Part shown: piece by piece, positions 12,961 through 26,400 of the stretch
Position numbering within the stretch: the stretch's first letter is position 1
Layout: each line of letters starts with the position of its first letter
Assembly (NCBI GenBank): GCA_963082975.1
Contig: OY720350.1
Location: 47,756,734-47,820,733, forward strand
DNA from: Labia minor
Lineage: Eukaryota > Arthropoda > Insecta > Dermaptera > Spongiphoridae
Length of the DNA stretch: 64,000 bases
Direction of reading: 5' to 3'
Translations under genes and position numbers: made by a program
The notes under the pieces: model-generated
The model's database searches: none
What the model saw: only the letters and a program-made list of their open reading frames with translations
Told to the model about the DNA's origin: nothing

Positions 12961-13429
12961 TCCCTTTTATAAATAAATTATTCTATTATATTCTATTCAA
13001 TTCTACTTGTAATTGGATTACGTGTAGAATAAAAATTAATAGGCTGAGTCAGGAAATTAGCAAACGAATTCATTTAGACTTTAACTAGGATAGTGCCGGA
13101 CTCATCCTGGGTAAAATCCCACATCAGGCCTTCCCTTTGGAAGTACAATGAGACATTACTATTTCAAATGCAGGGCAGAGTGCTCTTTTTGCTAAATATT
13201 TTCATATTTTTTCTATTACATCTTTGCATAATTTATTTATAAAGTTCCTATAATATTATTATTTTGGAGCAAGAGGGTGAGACGAGAGATCTGTCAGCGG
13301 GCAACTATCAGATGATTCCTCTCGAAATTTGAACCAGCTGGGTCTTTTAGTTTTTATTTGACATCCATTAAGCGATTAAGCATTAGCAGACTACCTCGTA
13401 ATTTGAGAAGAAAATGGATAAATTTCCAA

Positions 13430-13690
13430 GAAAATCCATGAATTGAGATACGAATTGCTCCCTCATCCGCCATATTGTCCGGATTTAGCCCCGAATGACT
13501 ATTTCTTGTTTCAAAACATGGCGGAAAGAGATTTGACTCCAATGATGAAATCATCTCACAAACAAATCTTTTTGGATGTGCTCGACAAATCTTATTTTTT
13601 GGGAGGGATAAAACAATTGGTGTTACATTGAAAAATAAAATAAGTTTTATCAAAAAATTATTTTCCATTCAAAAAGTCACGAACTTATTG
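13430..13690 (+). pseudogene. Mariner transposase C-terminal fragment
   Basis: Translation ELLPHPPYCPDLAPNDYFLF carries the conserved PDLAPxD block with the last catalytic Asp, then LDKSYFLGGIKQL, as in mariner transposases. Only the C-terminal third is present and there are no flanking inverted repeats in pair. Confidence 0.8.
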
Positions 13691-13994
13691 ACCTGCCCTT
13701 GTATAAGCACATCGTTGAAATCAGAGTAGAAACTTGAGGATTGTGTTTTATTTTTGAACGCCATTCAGTGGAAATAATTTGTTAACTTGAATGGTATATA
13801 ACTTACTAATTTACTAATTTAATCAACAATGTATCTATTAATATTAACATTTTAATTTAATAATAAAAATAAAGAAATTAAAAAAATTCTGATTTAAAAC
13901 TATTTAATTATTTATTTTTTAAAAAGAATTTTAAACTTTGTTAGTAAATTAATTTATTTCCAATTGATGATATTTGTTATTGTTATTGTGGCAA

Positions 13995-14250
13995 TTTCGG
14001 TATCTTTTTACCATCTTGCCACAATCACGAAAATTTTCGATGTCGAGATTTTGATGTTTTTATACCTTTTGAAGGTCCAGGCGCCATCACGTGATGTGGT
14101 GTCATGAAAAAAATAGCCAAACAATGGTTTAATAAATATTATTTATTAATTTTAATTTTTAATTTATAATTAATTAAATTTAATTTAAATATAATATATG
14201 TTATTTAATCCAATTCAAATTGCGAGATAATCGAGTGGAGACACTCCAGA
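13995..14250 (-). mobile_element. Family C repeat, internally deleted, minus strand
   Basis: Carries the family C 3' block (GAAAATTTTCGATGTCGAGA on +) and 5' block (GCGAGATAATCGAGTGGAGA on +), with the middle missing. It lies just upstream of the inferred first exon of PAP2 paralogue 2. Confidence 0.75.
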
Positions 14251-14487
14251 TTCTTTTTGTTTTTAGACGATCTAAAATGGAACTTGGTTTAATGAATTGT
14301 CAACAAAAAGGTTTAATTGTCAAAGGCATTTCCTATAAATTGTACAATAATATAGAGTATTATAGACTAGATTACGGTAGTGAAGTGCGCGCGCATCTTT
14401 CAGGGAGGTTGGGTAAGTTCATCAGTCGACGGTGATTATTGTTCAGTGGTTGTTCCACTGCCGGGACTTCTACATTGCTAACATACC
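14251..14487 (+). promoter_or_regulatory. Putative promoter and 5' UTR of PAP2 paralogue 2
   Basis: This is a GC-richer stretch, with a GTGCGCGCGC core near 14384-14395, directly before the inferred first coding exon. TCAGTC at 14422-14427 fits an arthropod initiator element. No TATA box at the expected spacing is clear. A family C repeat ends just upstream (about 14250), so the promoter may abut or include transposon DNA. This is inference only. Confidence 0.45.
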
Positions 14488-17400
14488 ATGTTTCGCTTCG
14501 ATGCGTTCACCTTCTTAGAAGGCTTCTGCATACTCCTCTGTAAGTTCTTTCAGATTTTCTCATTTAAAATAATAAATAAATTTTTATTCTCTTTTATTTT
14601 TCATTTATTTATTTGTTTGTTTTTTTTTCATGATTTTATTAAATTGATTAATGTCGTTCGTTTTTGTTTTTTTAATTCTTTTAACAGTATCTGTCAATGT
14701 TAATGTTCCCTAAAATTTTTATTTATAACTTCCTTTGATATTATTATTATTAATTGCCTCAATTTATATATATGAATAAATTAAACACATTTATAACTTT
14801 TTATTTTGTCTACTTTTTATTTCTTGTCATTCATATATTATGAAAATAATATATGCCTGGATATTATTATATTTAATTATTTATTAAATCTTTTTTTTTT
14901 ATTTTGATCTATTTTACATTAGGCCAACCCCTTTTCTAAAAAGCATGATTTTGTTTTACATATTAAAAATTATAAATTTTAAATATTTTTAAAGAGATTT
15001 TTTCTCTTCCTTGGTAAGAAAAAATTAATATTTACCTGATTGACCCATGTCCAAGTCCCCCACCAATAATTATTCTTTAATTACATTGCTGTTTTTTTTT
15101 ATTTATCTCAACTGTCATTGTCATTCAAACATTTGATTACAATTACAAGAAAAAGGATGCTTTCTAATTATAATTTTTTAAAATTTTTATAAAAATATAT
15201 ATTTAAATTAAATATAATATATAATTTATTAGAAATTTCAGATAATTTTACACTAGTTTATTTAAAAAGAGTTAATATTGACAGTTTTTTATTTTAATTT
15301 TAATTTTATTGTGTATTTTAGTCACCCTGCAAAATATTTATAAAAATTATTAATTTTCATATTAAATTAATTAATTTAGTGAGGTTCGATCGCTGGACTT
15401 AGGGACGGCGGACGAAAACTGAAAATCACAGTATTGTTAAAATTTAAACATTAAATTCAAAAAATATAAAAAAACAAACAAAAATATTTAAACTTTACGT
15501 TAAAACCTGATTTTATTTTTCTCTAAAATATTAATATTTCTATTATTAATGAATATTTATCATATCTTAAAAATAGTATTTTTTAGTAACAAAGATTATA
15601 ATAAATAAATTATTTATAAAATAAATATTGCTGGTATTTGCGCAAAATAAAATAAAAATTAATGATTTTGAATTATTTTCTCTGTTATTATCCTTATTTT
15701 ACATTTATCCTGTTAGATTAAATGAAAAGATAGTATTTCCGTTGTTTTTGACATAATTTAATTATTCACAATTAATATATATATATTATTTATTTGTTTA
15801 TTGATATACACCGATAGTTCTATATTTAGGTGTTAATATTAATTTAATTTTTGTTATTTAAGAAGTTGAAAATTTTCTTATTTATTAAATCAACTAGATA
15901 ACTGGAAGATATAGGTACGAAATGTTAAAATATGTACATATATATAAATTAGTATGTACAAATATTTAAAAACCTTTCTTTAAAGATGACCAAAGTATAG
16001 ATATTTGGATTTTTTTGCTTATAAAAAACAAACGGAAAGGACTTCTCTATACATAAAGAAAATAAAGGATGTTCATCGTAATCAGGTAGAAAACAAAAAA
16101 AATTTTATGACTTCCCGACGATTCAACCATTCTTTTATAAATGGGTATTTTTGCTTTTCTGAAATACCAAATATTCAGACCTTCTTTGACCTATAGATCA
16201 TTATAATATATTTACATACTTAAGTAGGTATATATTAGAAATTTAAATTATTCTTAAATATCTTTAATTTTTTTCTTTTAATAAATAAATCAATCAGTTT
16301 CTAAAGACATTTAAAAATTTTAAATATTATGGTTTTATATATTTATTAAAATATAAATAAAAAAAATAATTAATAGGAAAAATATATTTAAGATACGAGG
16401 TTTGTTGAAAAGAAAAGGTGAATTTTGAATTATTTCGAAAAGTATTTATTTATTCATCAATATCCATTTTGTCCCCTTCAAAGTAAATATTTCCCCTCAG
16501 ATATGCCAGCGCATCCTCCAATCGTCGAAACACTTCTGAAATGTCATAACATATTTTTGAGACAAAGTAGACTCGCCGAATGTTAGTCAACATTTTTATT
16601 AGTCCGTTGAAGCACTTTATTCCATTTTTAACGCAAAATTTAATACAGATTCTTTGATTCATTTTTTTACCGACCGACGATAGTAAGGGAGGTATTGTTT
16701 TCACACCAAATTTCACATGTGGAGATTTTTACATATCTCCACGAATCATGCATTTTCTAAACAGAAAAAAGTATTTTTAGCATGATGTCTGTCCGTCTGT
16801 CCGTCCGTATAGATGTGTACAGCCTGAACGGCTCAACCGATTTTGATGAAATTTGGTATATTTACTTAATGCATCAGTGGGATGAATTGATCAACTTTTG
16901 GTGCAAATCCGGAAACCGGAAGTGGTAGTATTAGCGATCGACGATAGGAAGGGAAGGGTTATTTTCACACCAAATTTCACATGAGGAGATTTTTTTATAT
17001 ATCACCACGAATCATACACTTTGTATTGGTTTTATCCTTGGGAAAATCATATTTATTAGTTTTTTCTTGATTTAAAATTATATGACGTCATCCAGCCATT
17101 CATGACGTCACAGCCTGGTCTTACATATATATTATAAATAAAATAAAATTAAAAATGTTTATATTTATTATTTATGTATTCATATCTGTTTTTTATTACA
17201 TTAATAGATATATTAAAATTATTTGAAATTGTTTCTGTAGCTAGAAATTAATTTACTTCAAACCGTCGGTCGGTTCGGACCTGGCCACAGGTCAACTTAT
17301 TTAAGTAAAAAATCGAAGAACACACAAAAACGTGACTAACTTTTTCAGTTACTGAAAGTCAACTACTAATCCAAAATGGTTGATAATTCATCAACATATG

Positions 17401-20362
17401 CGAAACATAAGTGTACCAACATAACAAAAAAATTTTCATAATAGAATGTATTCAGTCCACGAAAATTCAAAATTCACCTTTTCTTTTGAACAGACCTCGT
17501 ACAACGTAAATCATTGTATATACTTTTTAGAAATTACTTTATTTAAATAATTTAAAATTATAATTAATTTAAAATAATTATAAATTATCTATTTTTAAGA
17601 GGTTTAGATATTATTTGAATATTTTCAAATTATCTGCATAATTATAAATAATTTAAAACTTCTAAGTAAAAAAAATTCATGATATCTTTATTGTGAAGAA
17701 AAAGATGAATAAATTATTAATTAGCTCATGTGAACCCAAGTACTTCTTCCTGGAGGAAATCTTCACTGAGATTACAAAGAATACTAATCCAATTTTTTAA
17801 ATGAGCATTTTGGATATCTACAAGTTTTTTTGAAAAAAATTATCTTTACTAGAATATTTAGACTAACTTTCAATTAGATGATTTTAATTAGATTAGATCA
17901 GATAGATAAAATGAATGATGTTATTGACTAAGAATGAGGCTAGAATGAACAAGAATCAGCGAAAAGTTTATTTATGGGAAGACAAATTGGGAAATAATGG
18001 ATTGATGGGCAGGTAGGGGTATATAAGCAAGCAGGATGTTAGGGAATTGGATAAATGTAGTTCTGGATAAAAATTTTAGCTGCTAAAAATATCTTCAGAA
18101 TTTTATATCCTAGTTATTTCGATATATATAAGGAGGCAGCTTGGCCGATAGTGTAGCGTGGTAATTTTCTACACAAGAAGTCGGCGTTCGATTCCACCTA
18201 AGAACAAATTTTTCTAATAAATTCAACTTAACATCAGCTGCCTCCGGCTCCAGGAACTGAAACTAAGACCCAGAATCCCAAAAATATTCCCATCTAAATA
18301 ATCTCTTTAAAATGGCGCCAAAATGGGTGCCGAAACGTTGAGAAAACAATCTCACAAAAATACGTGATTATATTCCTAATAAATCTGATAGTAATAATAT
18401 ATATATATATATATATATATATTTCTTACTTATACTTATACTTTTTCTTTAATAATTATTTTGTAAACTAGAAAGAATGAAATTCACCAATAAATATACA
18501 ATTCTTTATTCTAAGATTGAAGAAAGTCAGCTTTGATAAATTGAGAAGTGAGGAAAAGGATATTTTGAAATATTTATCTGTTCTCTCGATGTTTATTACT
18601 CATAGTCATTCAATAAATCATCAATTCCATCAATCCATTCAATAAGTCAACATAGATTGATAAATTATCGGAAATGGAATTATTGATTTTATTGTGGTAC
18701 AATAAGTGCCTACTTTAATGAGAGGAATATTTGAATACAGCTGTCAATGAATTGAAGGAAAAATATTATAATTTTTTTATATTTTCATTTAAATTTTAAT
18801 ATATTATTTTATTACAATATAATAATGATTATTATATATAATATAAAATATTTATTTTTTTATAAGAGGATTAAATATGAATTAATTTTGATTTTGAATG
18901 ATATGAGATAAATTATAAACAATAATAAGTACTGAAAATTCGTTAATATGCTTATAAAATTAAAGTCTCGTTATAGTTATACCAATTAATTTTGATTTTC
19001 AGCAACAAATGTGAAGTTAATAAAGATTTCTTTTTCTTTCCATTGAAAGATTGAAGGAATTTTTTTGACCCCACAATAATATAGGAATGGTTGGTTATTA
19101 AAAATATTCTTTTCAAACCTAGAATGATTAAGTTTGTTGTCTAAACATGAAACATAAAAAAAAACATATGAAGTTAATTACCACTTTAACAAGCCCTAAA
19201 CAAATTGAATGTTATTAAGATGATGATTTATACCCTGGCCACAAATTTTATATGTGCAAATTTTTTCTTCTACTAAAAATGATACCTACAAATGATAAAT
19301 TAAAAGTAAATTTGGTTAATTAAATTATATAATTATAGACAATATAAGTTATATTATATTATATTAATTAAAAATAAGCGGGAGTGTCCTCCCCTAGACT
19401 TTCCCGCATATAAATAGGTATAAAGAGTTGTGAATGAATATTTAGAATGAATAAACTTGGTATTGATAAAGAGCCAGTTCGTATTAGTTTATTGGTGTCA
19501 AATTTGATATTTGGTAACATTTATATATGTATATATATATATAGAATAAAGTGCTACTTCCGGTTAACTGATATTTTAAATGTAAAAAAACAGATATGGA
19601 TATAACATAAATATTTTTAATTTTATTTTATTTATAATATATAAGGGCTGGCTGTGACGTCATGAATAAAATTTTAAATTAAGAAAAAACTAATGAAGAT
19701 GATTTTTCTCGAGGATAAAACCAATACAAAGTGCATAACACGTGGAGATATGTCCTCACGTGAAATTTGATATGAAAATAACCCTTCACTTCCTCTCTTC
19801 GATCGGCAATACTAGCACTTCCGGTTGATCAATTCATCCTACTGATGTATTAAGTAAATAGACCAAATTTCATCAAAATCCGTTGAGCCGTTCAGGCTGT
19901 ACACATCTATACGGACGGACGGACGGACGGACGGACAGACATCATGCTAAAAATACTTTTTTCTGTTAAGAAAATGCATGATTCTTGGAGATATGTACCT
20001 AAAAATATCCACAGGTGAAATTTGGTGTGAAAACAATACCTCCCTTACTATCGTCGGTCGGTAAAAAAGAAATGCTACTTGTATAAGTAAAATGTCACTT
20101 CCGGTAGTCAGATCATGATGAAATTTGGTATCTGAATTTTTTTCATATTTTTAAATCTATATACAAAATATGAAGCAAATATCTCGAAGCAAACTGGTAC
20201 TTTACTTGAAAGGTAAACGCAACCAGTGTAGGTAAAGTACCACTTCCGGTAAACCGATTTTGACGAAATTTTGATAGAAATCTACAAACTGTGAATAATA
20301 TCGGTGTACCAAATTTCGAAGTTCTAGCTTGATTAGTTTTTTAGTAAATTTGCTTACAGACA

Positions 20363-20411
<49 letters not shown>

Positions 20412-23400
20412 GACATAATTCGAAAAATGGTATTTTCCGACTCAGGGAGGTCTAAAACGTCAAGATCTATCGAAATCTCGAAGTCGAAATTTTTGACGAT
20501 TCCAATACTTCCCTTATACGAAGTATGCGGGAAAGTAAAAAATAATTAAAAGCTCCAATATATCCGAAATGAATAAATTCATATTATTTTTAAATAAACT
20601 AATGAAAATATTTTAAAAGGTACCTACGTGATAAATATATAATAAGATAATAGTTTGAAAAATAATATTGACTTTATGGTAAAAATTATCAACAATCTCA
20701 AGTGGATTTATCTTATTATATTATTTGATAAAATTATACATGTATTTTACTTTAAAGAGATTAATTTAGATTTAATTAATTTAGAATAATTCTGATAAAC
20801 AATTTAAAAATATACAGTATCAAAGAAAAATGTAAGAAATTTTAGTAGATATTTTAAATAATAAAGTATATGGGTTTATATCTATCTATCTCTGTGGCTC
20901 TAAAAAACTCATTAGTTCTTAACGGCAGCAACCACATTTCTCCAAGTGTTTCTATCCTGAGCCACAACCATCCAACTCTTACCCTCTCCCATCTCTCTCA
21001 AGTTCCTTTCTACATTGTCCACCCACTGCTTCCTTGGTCTTCCAAGCGGACTTTTCCCAATCGGTTTCCCCACCAATTTGTTTTTTTTTTCACCACTCTT
21101 TCGTCCCCCATTCTAGCCACCTTCCCTGCAAATCACAGCCTTCTCGATTTTATAACCCTATCTAAATCTGGAGAAGCATAGAGGTCATGCAATTTCTCGT
21201 TATGCAGTCTCCGCCATTCCCTAGTGAGCTCATCTTTCTTTGGCCCATAAATGCTGCGAAGAATCCTATTCTCAAATACTTCTAAATCTACTCTCGTCAC
21301 CTAAGGTCATAGACCATGCCTCAAACCCATATAATACAACAGGAAAAAAAATTGTTTTAAATATTCAAATTTGATTCTCTTTGATAATAATTTTGATGAG
21401 ATAAGCCCCTTTACTGCATGATAACAGGCGTTTCCCCATTGCAATCTCATTTTAAATTCTTCTCGAATATTTTTATCCTTCGTGATTACAGAACTTAAGT
21501 GTTTAAATTTTTCTACATTTTCAAATTCTATATGCATTTATATAAACTAATGAAGTTAATTTCATTTATTATTTTAAATTTACATTTACAATTATGGTAT
21601 ATTTAATTAGACTTATTAACAACTAGTCAAAATAAATAATTAAATTGCTTAACTGAAATACGTATTTAATTATTTAATCGATTCATTTGTCAATACCCGC
21701 ACCACTTCTCATAAATTTGGAATATTTATACAATGACTTTGAAAATTGGTTCATATCCGGTTATTCTGAATGGATGAAATTTGTCGACGAGATCTTTTAT
21801 AATTGTTTATATTTTTATGCTGGTACATAAGCAATGTTCATCAAAAGTTCAAATAATATGTGAAAAAAAATCATCAATTGGCAAAGTTATTCTAGATATT
21901 TATCTAAAAGAAATAAAAAATATTATTAATTTATTTTTATGGAATAAATTGATGTATTGACGTATTAATTACAAATAGAAGAGGAAAATTTTTACAAGAC
22001 TACATATTCCATGCTATCTTCTGTAAAAAAATAGACATCTACATGATCCTAATGATTGAGAAATGTTCTATAAATATTCTATTCTATTAAGTCATAATCT
22101 GACGACCACTCCTGCATGCCTTCGATTACTCACATTTCATCAGATCAAAAGATGGAATCATTTAGTTTTAATGACTGTGATAAATCCTGATTTATAAAAG
22201 TTACTCAACCAATTAAATATACCTATATATTATTTTTAAACCTGAATTTTCACTAAATATGTATCTGATTCATGTTTAATAAAGTGAATTTAATTGAATT
22301 AAGTATATACAGAGATGTATTGGTTAAGTATGGGAACTCATAGTGGGAGCAAAAATAAGTCCTATTTTCAGTAAAAACAATTTTTACCGACCAACGATAG
22401 TAAGGGAGGTATTGTTTTCACACCAAATTTCACATGTGGAGTTTTTTACATATCTCCACGAATCAAGCATTTTCTTAACAGAAAAAAGTATTTTTAGCAT
22501 GATGTCTGTCCGTCCGTCCGTATAGATGTGTACAGCCCGAACGGCTCAACGGATTTTGATGAAATTTGGTATATTTACTTAATGCATCATTATGATGAAT
22601 TGATCAACTTTTGATGCAAATCCGGAAACCAGAAGTGGTAGTATTAGCGATCGACGATAGGAAGGGAAGGGTTATTTTCACACCAAATTTCACATGAGGA
22701 GATTTTTTACAAATCACCACGCATCATGCACTTTGTAGTGATTTTATCCTCGAGAAAAATCATCTTTATTAGTTTTTTCTTAATTTAAAATTATATGACG
22801 TCATCCAGCCATTCATGACGTCACAGCCTAGTCATACTTATATATTATAAATAAAATAAAATTAAAAATATTTATGTTATATGCCTATCTGTTTTTTATT
22901 ACATTAATAGATATCTTAAAATTATTTGAAATTGTTTCTGTAGCTGGAAATTAATTTACTTCAAACCGTCGGTCGGTTCGAACCTGGCCACAGGTCAACT
23001 TATTTTCTATATAAGTGATTGTTTTTTCTTATTCTTACTATGCAAAATATTAACGAACCTAAAAAAAGAAATTCTAACACTAGATTTAAGTGGGAGTTGT
23101 CGGGACATGAAAAAGTACTGGAACGCGTTCCTGTTCTGAAAAAAGCTAAGGGAACGTCGTTCCCCCGCGTTCCCCTCCCAATACACCACTGAGTATATAT
23201 ATATATATAATTTGAAATATTTAAAAGATACTCATTTACATTTATATTTTCATTTAATTATATATTTAATAAAATAAAAAAAATTTAATATCATATAATT
23301 TATTGTTAAATTAATGTTACAAAATCTAATCTAGATAATTTCAAGACTATGTGTTAGTACTATATTTTCAAATTATTTTCAAAACACAAAATTTTAAGTA

Positions 23401-26400
23401 GTATCTATATAAAAATTGGTATTTAGGAATGATTCTATCATTTCATAATTTATCTAATGTTTGAAGGTAATTTGTGAACTATTTATAAATGGAAAAGTTT
23501 TATTATTTATTTTATCCTTTTATCATTCCTTTATATAAACTTCACAATTTCAAATTAAAATTTAATAGATCTAAAGTATTATATATAAATAAAATATAAT
23601 ATTAAATATATAAAAAAAATTCTAGAAATTTAAAAAATAAATTTATAATCGCAAGATTTTTATTTATTCTATAATATTATTATAAGATAAGTTCTTTTGG
23701 TAAAGTCGTATGATTGACAAATGAGTTAATTAAATTGCTCACCCAGTTTGAATTTTTAAAATAACTTCCCGTCGAATCTCTTGGCTCCCCTTTAAAAAAG
23801 ATAATTTATCTTATCAAATAATTAATTATGGGAATATTTCAAATTTCCAAAAAATTTTCTCACCCTAAAGTAGAAAGTTTTTGAATGAAAATATTATTTC
23901 TTAAATCTCCTAATAATAATAGTTAATAAAAAAAATTCCAAGCGTAAATAACATAAAAATACTGTGACACATCGATGTGAAGACAACAGACTGCATTTGA
24001 TCTATATTATATTTCCAGACATATAATTGAAATGACAGACAGACATCAATATCAGGAAACGAGCTTATTTGATTCAGTAACTCTGAAAATGGATATTTCC
24101 GGTAAAATTTAAAATTAATAATAACAAATAAAAAAAAAATTAAATTTAAAAATAATTTTTCTAAGATATCTTGACCCTTCAAAGAATCAATTTGTTTTCC
24201 TTCGTTGCATGCTCTTTTGTGTTTAAGGCCTTTCTGGTCTATTTCAATGAATGATTAACTAATTGAATTTAATAGAGACGAAGGATGGACCCTTCTAATT
24301 AAATCTAGACAGAGAACGTCGACTATTTAATTTCTCACTGAGTGAAAGATTTTATTTAAATTCTATTAGATTCGAATGATAGTTTAGAATTATTCAATAA
24401 ATAAAGGGATAAACAAAAATACGAGTTAAGGCCAGGCACAGAACCGACCAACGATTTGAAATAAATTAATTTCCAAACACATTATATATATCTATATATA
24501 AAATATAATAAAAACAATATTTTTTAAACTTGAATTAAAATGACTAAATTATATGATCTTAGTTTTTATTTTTAGTTTAATTAATCAATTATTAATTACT
24601 ACTATATTTTAAGTGAAATTTTTTGGGACAATGAATATAAAATTAATGCTTTGTAAACTACCACTTCTGGTTTCCGGATATACATCAAAAGTTGATGAAT
24701 TCGTGGTACTGATGCATAAACTAAATATACCAAATTTTATCAAAATCCGTTGAGCCGTTCAATACGGACACACAGTGGACAGACGGACAGACATCATGCT
24801 AAAAATAATTTTTTCTGATAACAACATTCATGATTCGTAGAGATATGTAAAATTCTCCACATATGAAATTTGGTGTGAAAACAATACCTATCTTACTATT
24901 GTCGATCGGTAAAAAAGACATACCTATATATATATATATATATATATACAGGAATATATTTTGAAGAAATGATATAATAAAATTGAGCACATTTATTCTA
25001 TTTTATAATTAGTTTTCTTCTCGGTTTCTAAAATTAGTGAAATAATAATTTAGAAAATACAATTATTATTTTAATTTCTTCTAGTAATGATGAAATTTCA
25101 TTCTTACCTTGAACGTCACCTGTCATTAACAACAATAATATGTTGCTTGTTATTAATAGATTCTGGCATTCAGTTTTAAATATCTTATTAAAATTAAAAA
25201 TGTAACAAGAAAAAAAAATATTTCCTCTCCAATTTCTCTATCTTGCATTTTTTTTTTTATTTTCTTATGGGTAATTCAAAACGTTTTCATTTCATTTTCT
25301 AATAATAATAAAATAATAATATTTTTAATATAAATCAATCTCAAATTCTATAATACAGTAGCTAATTAAAATTTAATAATACAAATGCATCACATTACTC
25401 TTATTTATGTAATTTGATTGGATTTAAATTCAATTCAATTAATTTTACAATTAACGTTTCCTTTCTCTTATAATTATTAATATTAATATTTAATATAGTT
25501 TACTATTTTACCATTATGTTACATTTAAATAATTTTAAGGGAAAGTTGAGCGATGTCTCCACGTTTATTAATTTTAATAGTTTAATTAAAATTCTTTTAA
25601 TTAATTCCTTTTCTTTTTCATTAATCCTATATTTCAAGTTGAGCATTCTTTCACTCTGTCCATTTGACCCTTTCCAGGTACATCGATAATTGATAACCTT
25701 CAGACTGAAATTTTTTCCCTGTGAACGAAAAAGGGCCATTAAATGTGAGAGACCTCCCAGAACCTGTCACATTTTCATAGATATTTGAGGATAATCATTG
25801 AATCTATGACCTGTGATTAGAAATCTATTAGACAAATTTTATCTTGGATGAACCAAAAACCAGTTAATAAAACACTACTTTATTATTATCTAATCAAAAA
25901 CGAAATCATCTCGATTTTTTATAAACTATCTACTACTCTGAAAAAAAATTGTTTTTATAGTTATTTCAAATTTGGATTTTTTTTTTTATTTATTCACCAA
26001 TAAATGTACAATAATGTACTCATTTATTTATTAATTTTTATTTGTAATATAGATAAATATTTTTATGAACAAATATAAATAATATCAAATTATCTACTAT
26101 ATTTAATTACGAATTTTACATGAGCTTGGTTAAACTATTTACCTCCTTGAAAATATTTAGGAATATTTAAGCAAGTTTATTATTACTAACCTATACCTGA
26201 TTGATATTTCACTCTACATATTTTATTATAACAATATTTGGATGGATATTATTTATATTTTATTTTATTTCATCTATATTTATCTATTATTTATATAAAT
26301 ATGATTCGAATGAATCAAAATAATAGAATGAAAAGTTAAAATAGAGAATTGATTTGTTTTTTTTTTCTCTAAAATTATTTGATTTTTGAAAAGGGATTTC

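Noticed and set aside
18128..18215. Possible tRNA gene
   Set aside because: A- and B-boxes are present but there is no acceptor-stem pairing, and a SINE-like body and TA tail follow.
20202..20408. 68-codon minus-strand frame with repeated MCVCMYVC pattern
   Set aside because: It is a translation of the CATA/CA microsatellite inside family B, not a protein. The same applies to frames at 26956-27150 and 44234-44473.
25261..25290. Alternative first exon of PAP2 paralogue 2 (ATGG then GTAATT)
   Set aside because: It would give only a one-residue exon; the exon at 14488 has a hydrophobic N-terminus, an optimal donor and promoter-like DNA upstream.
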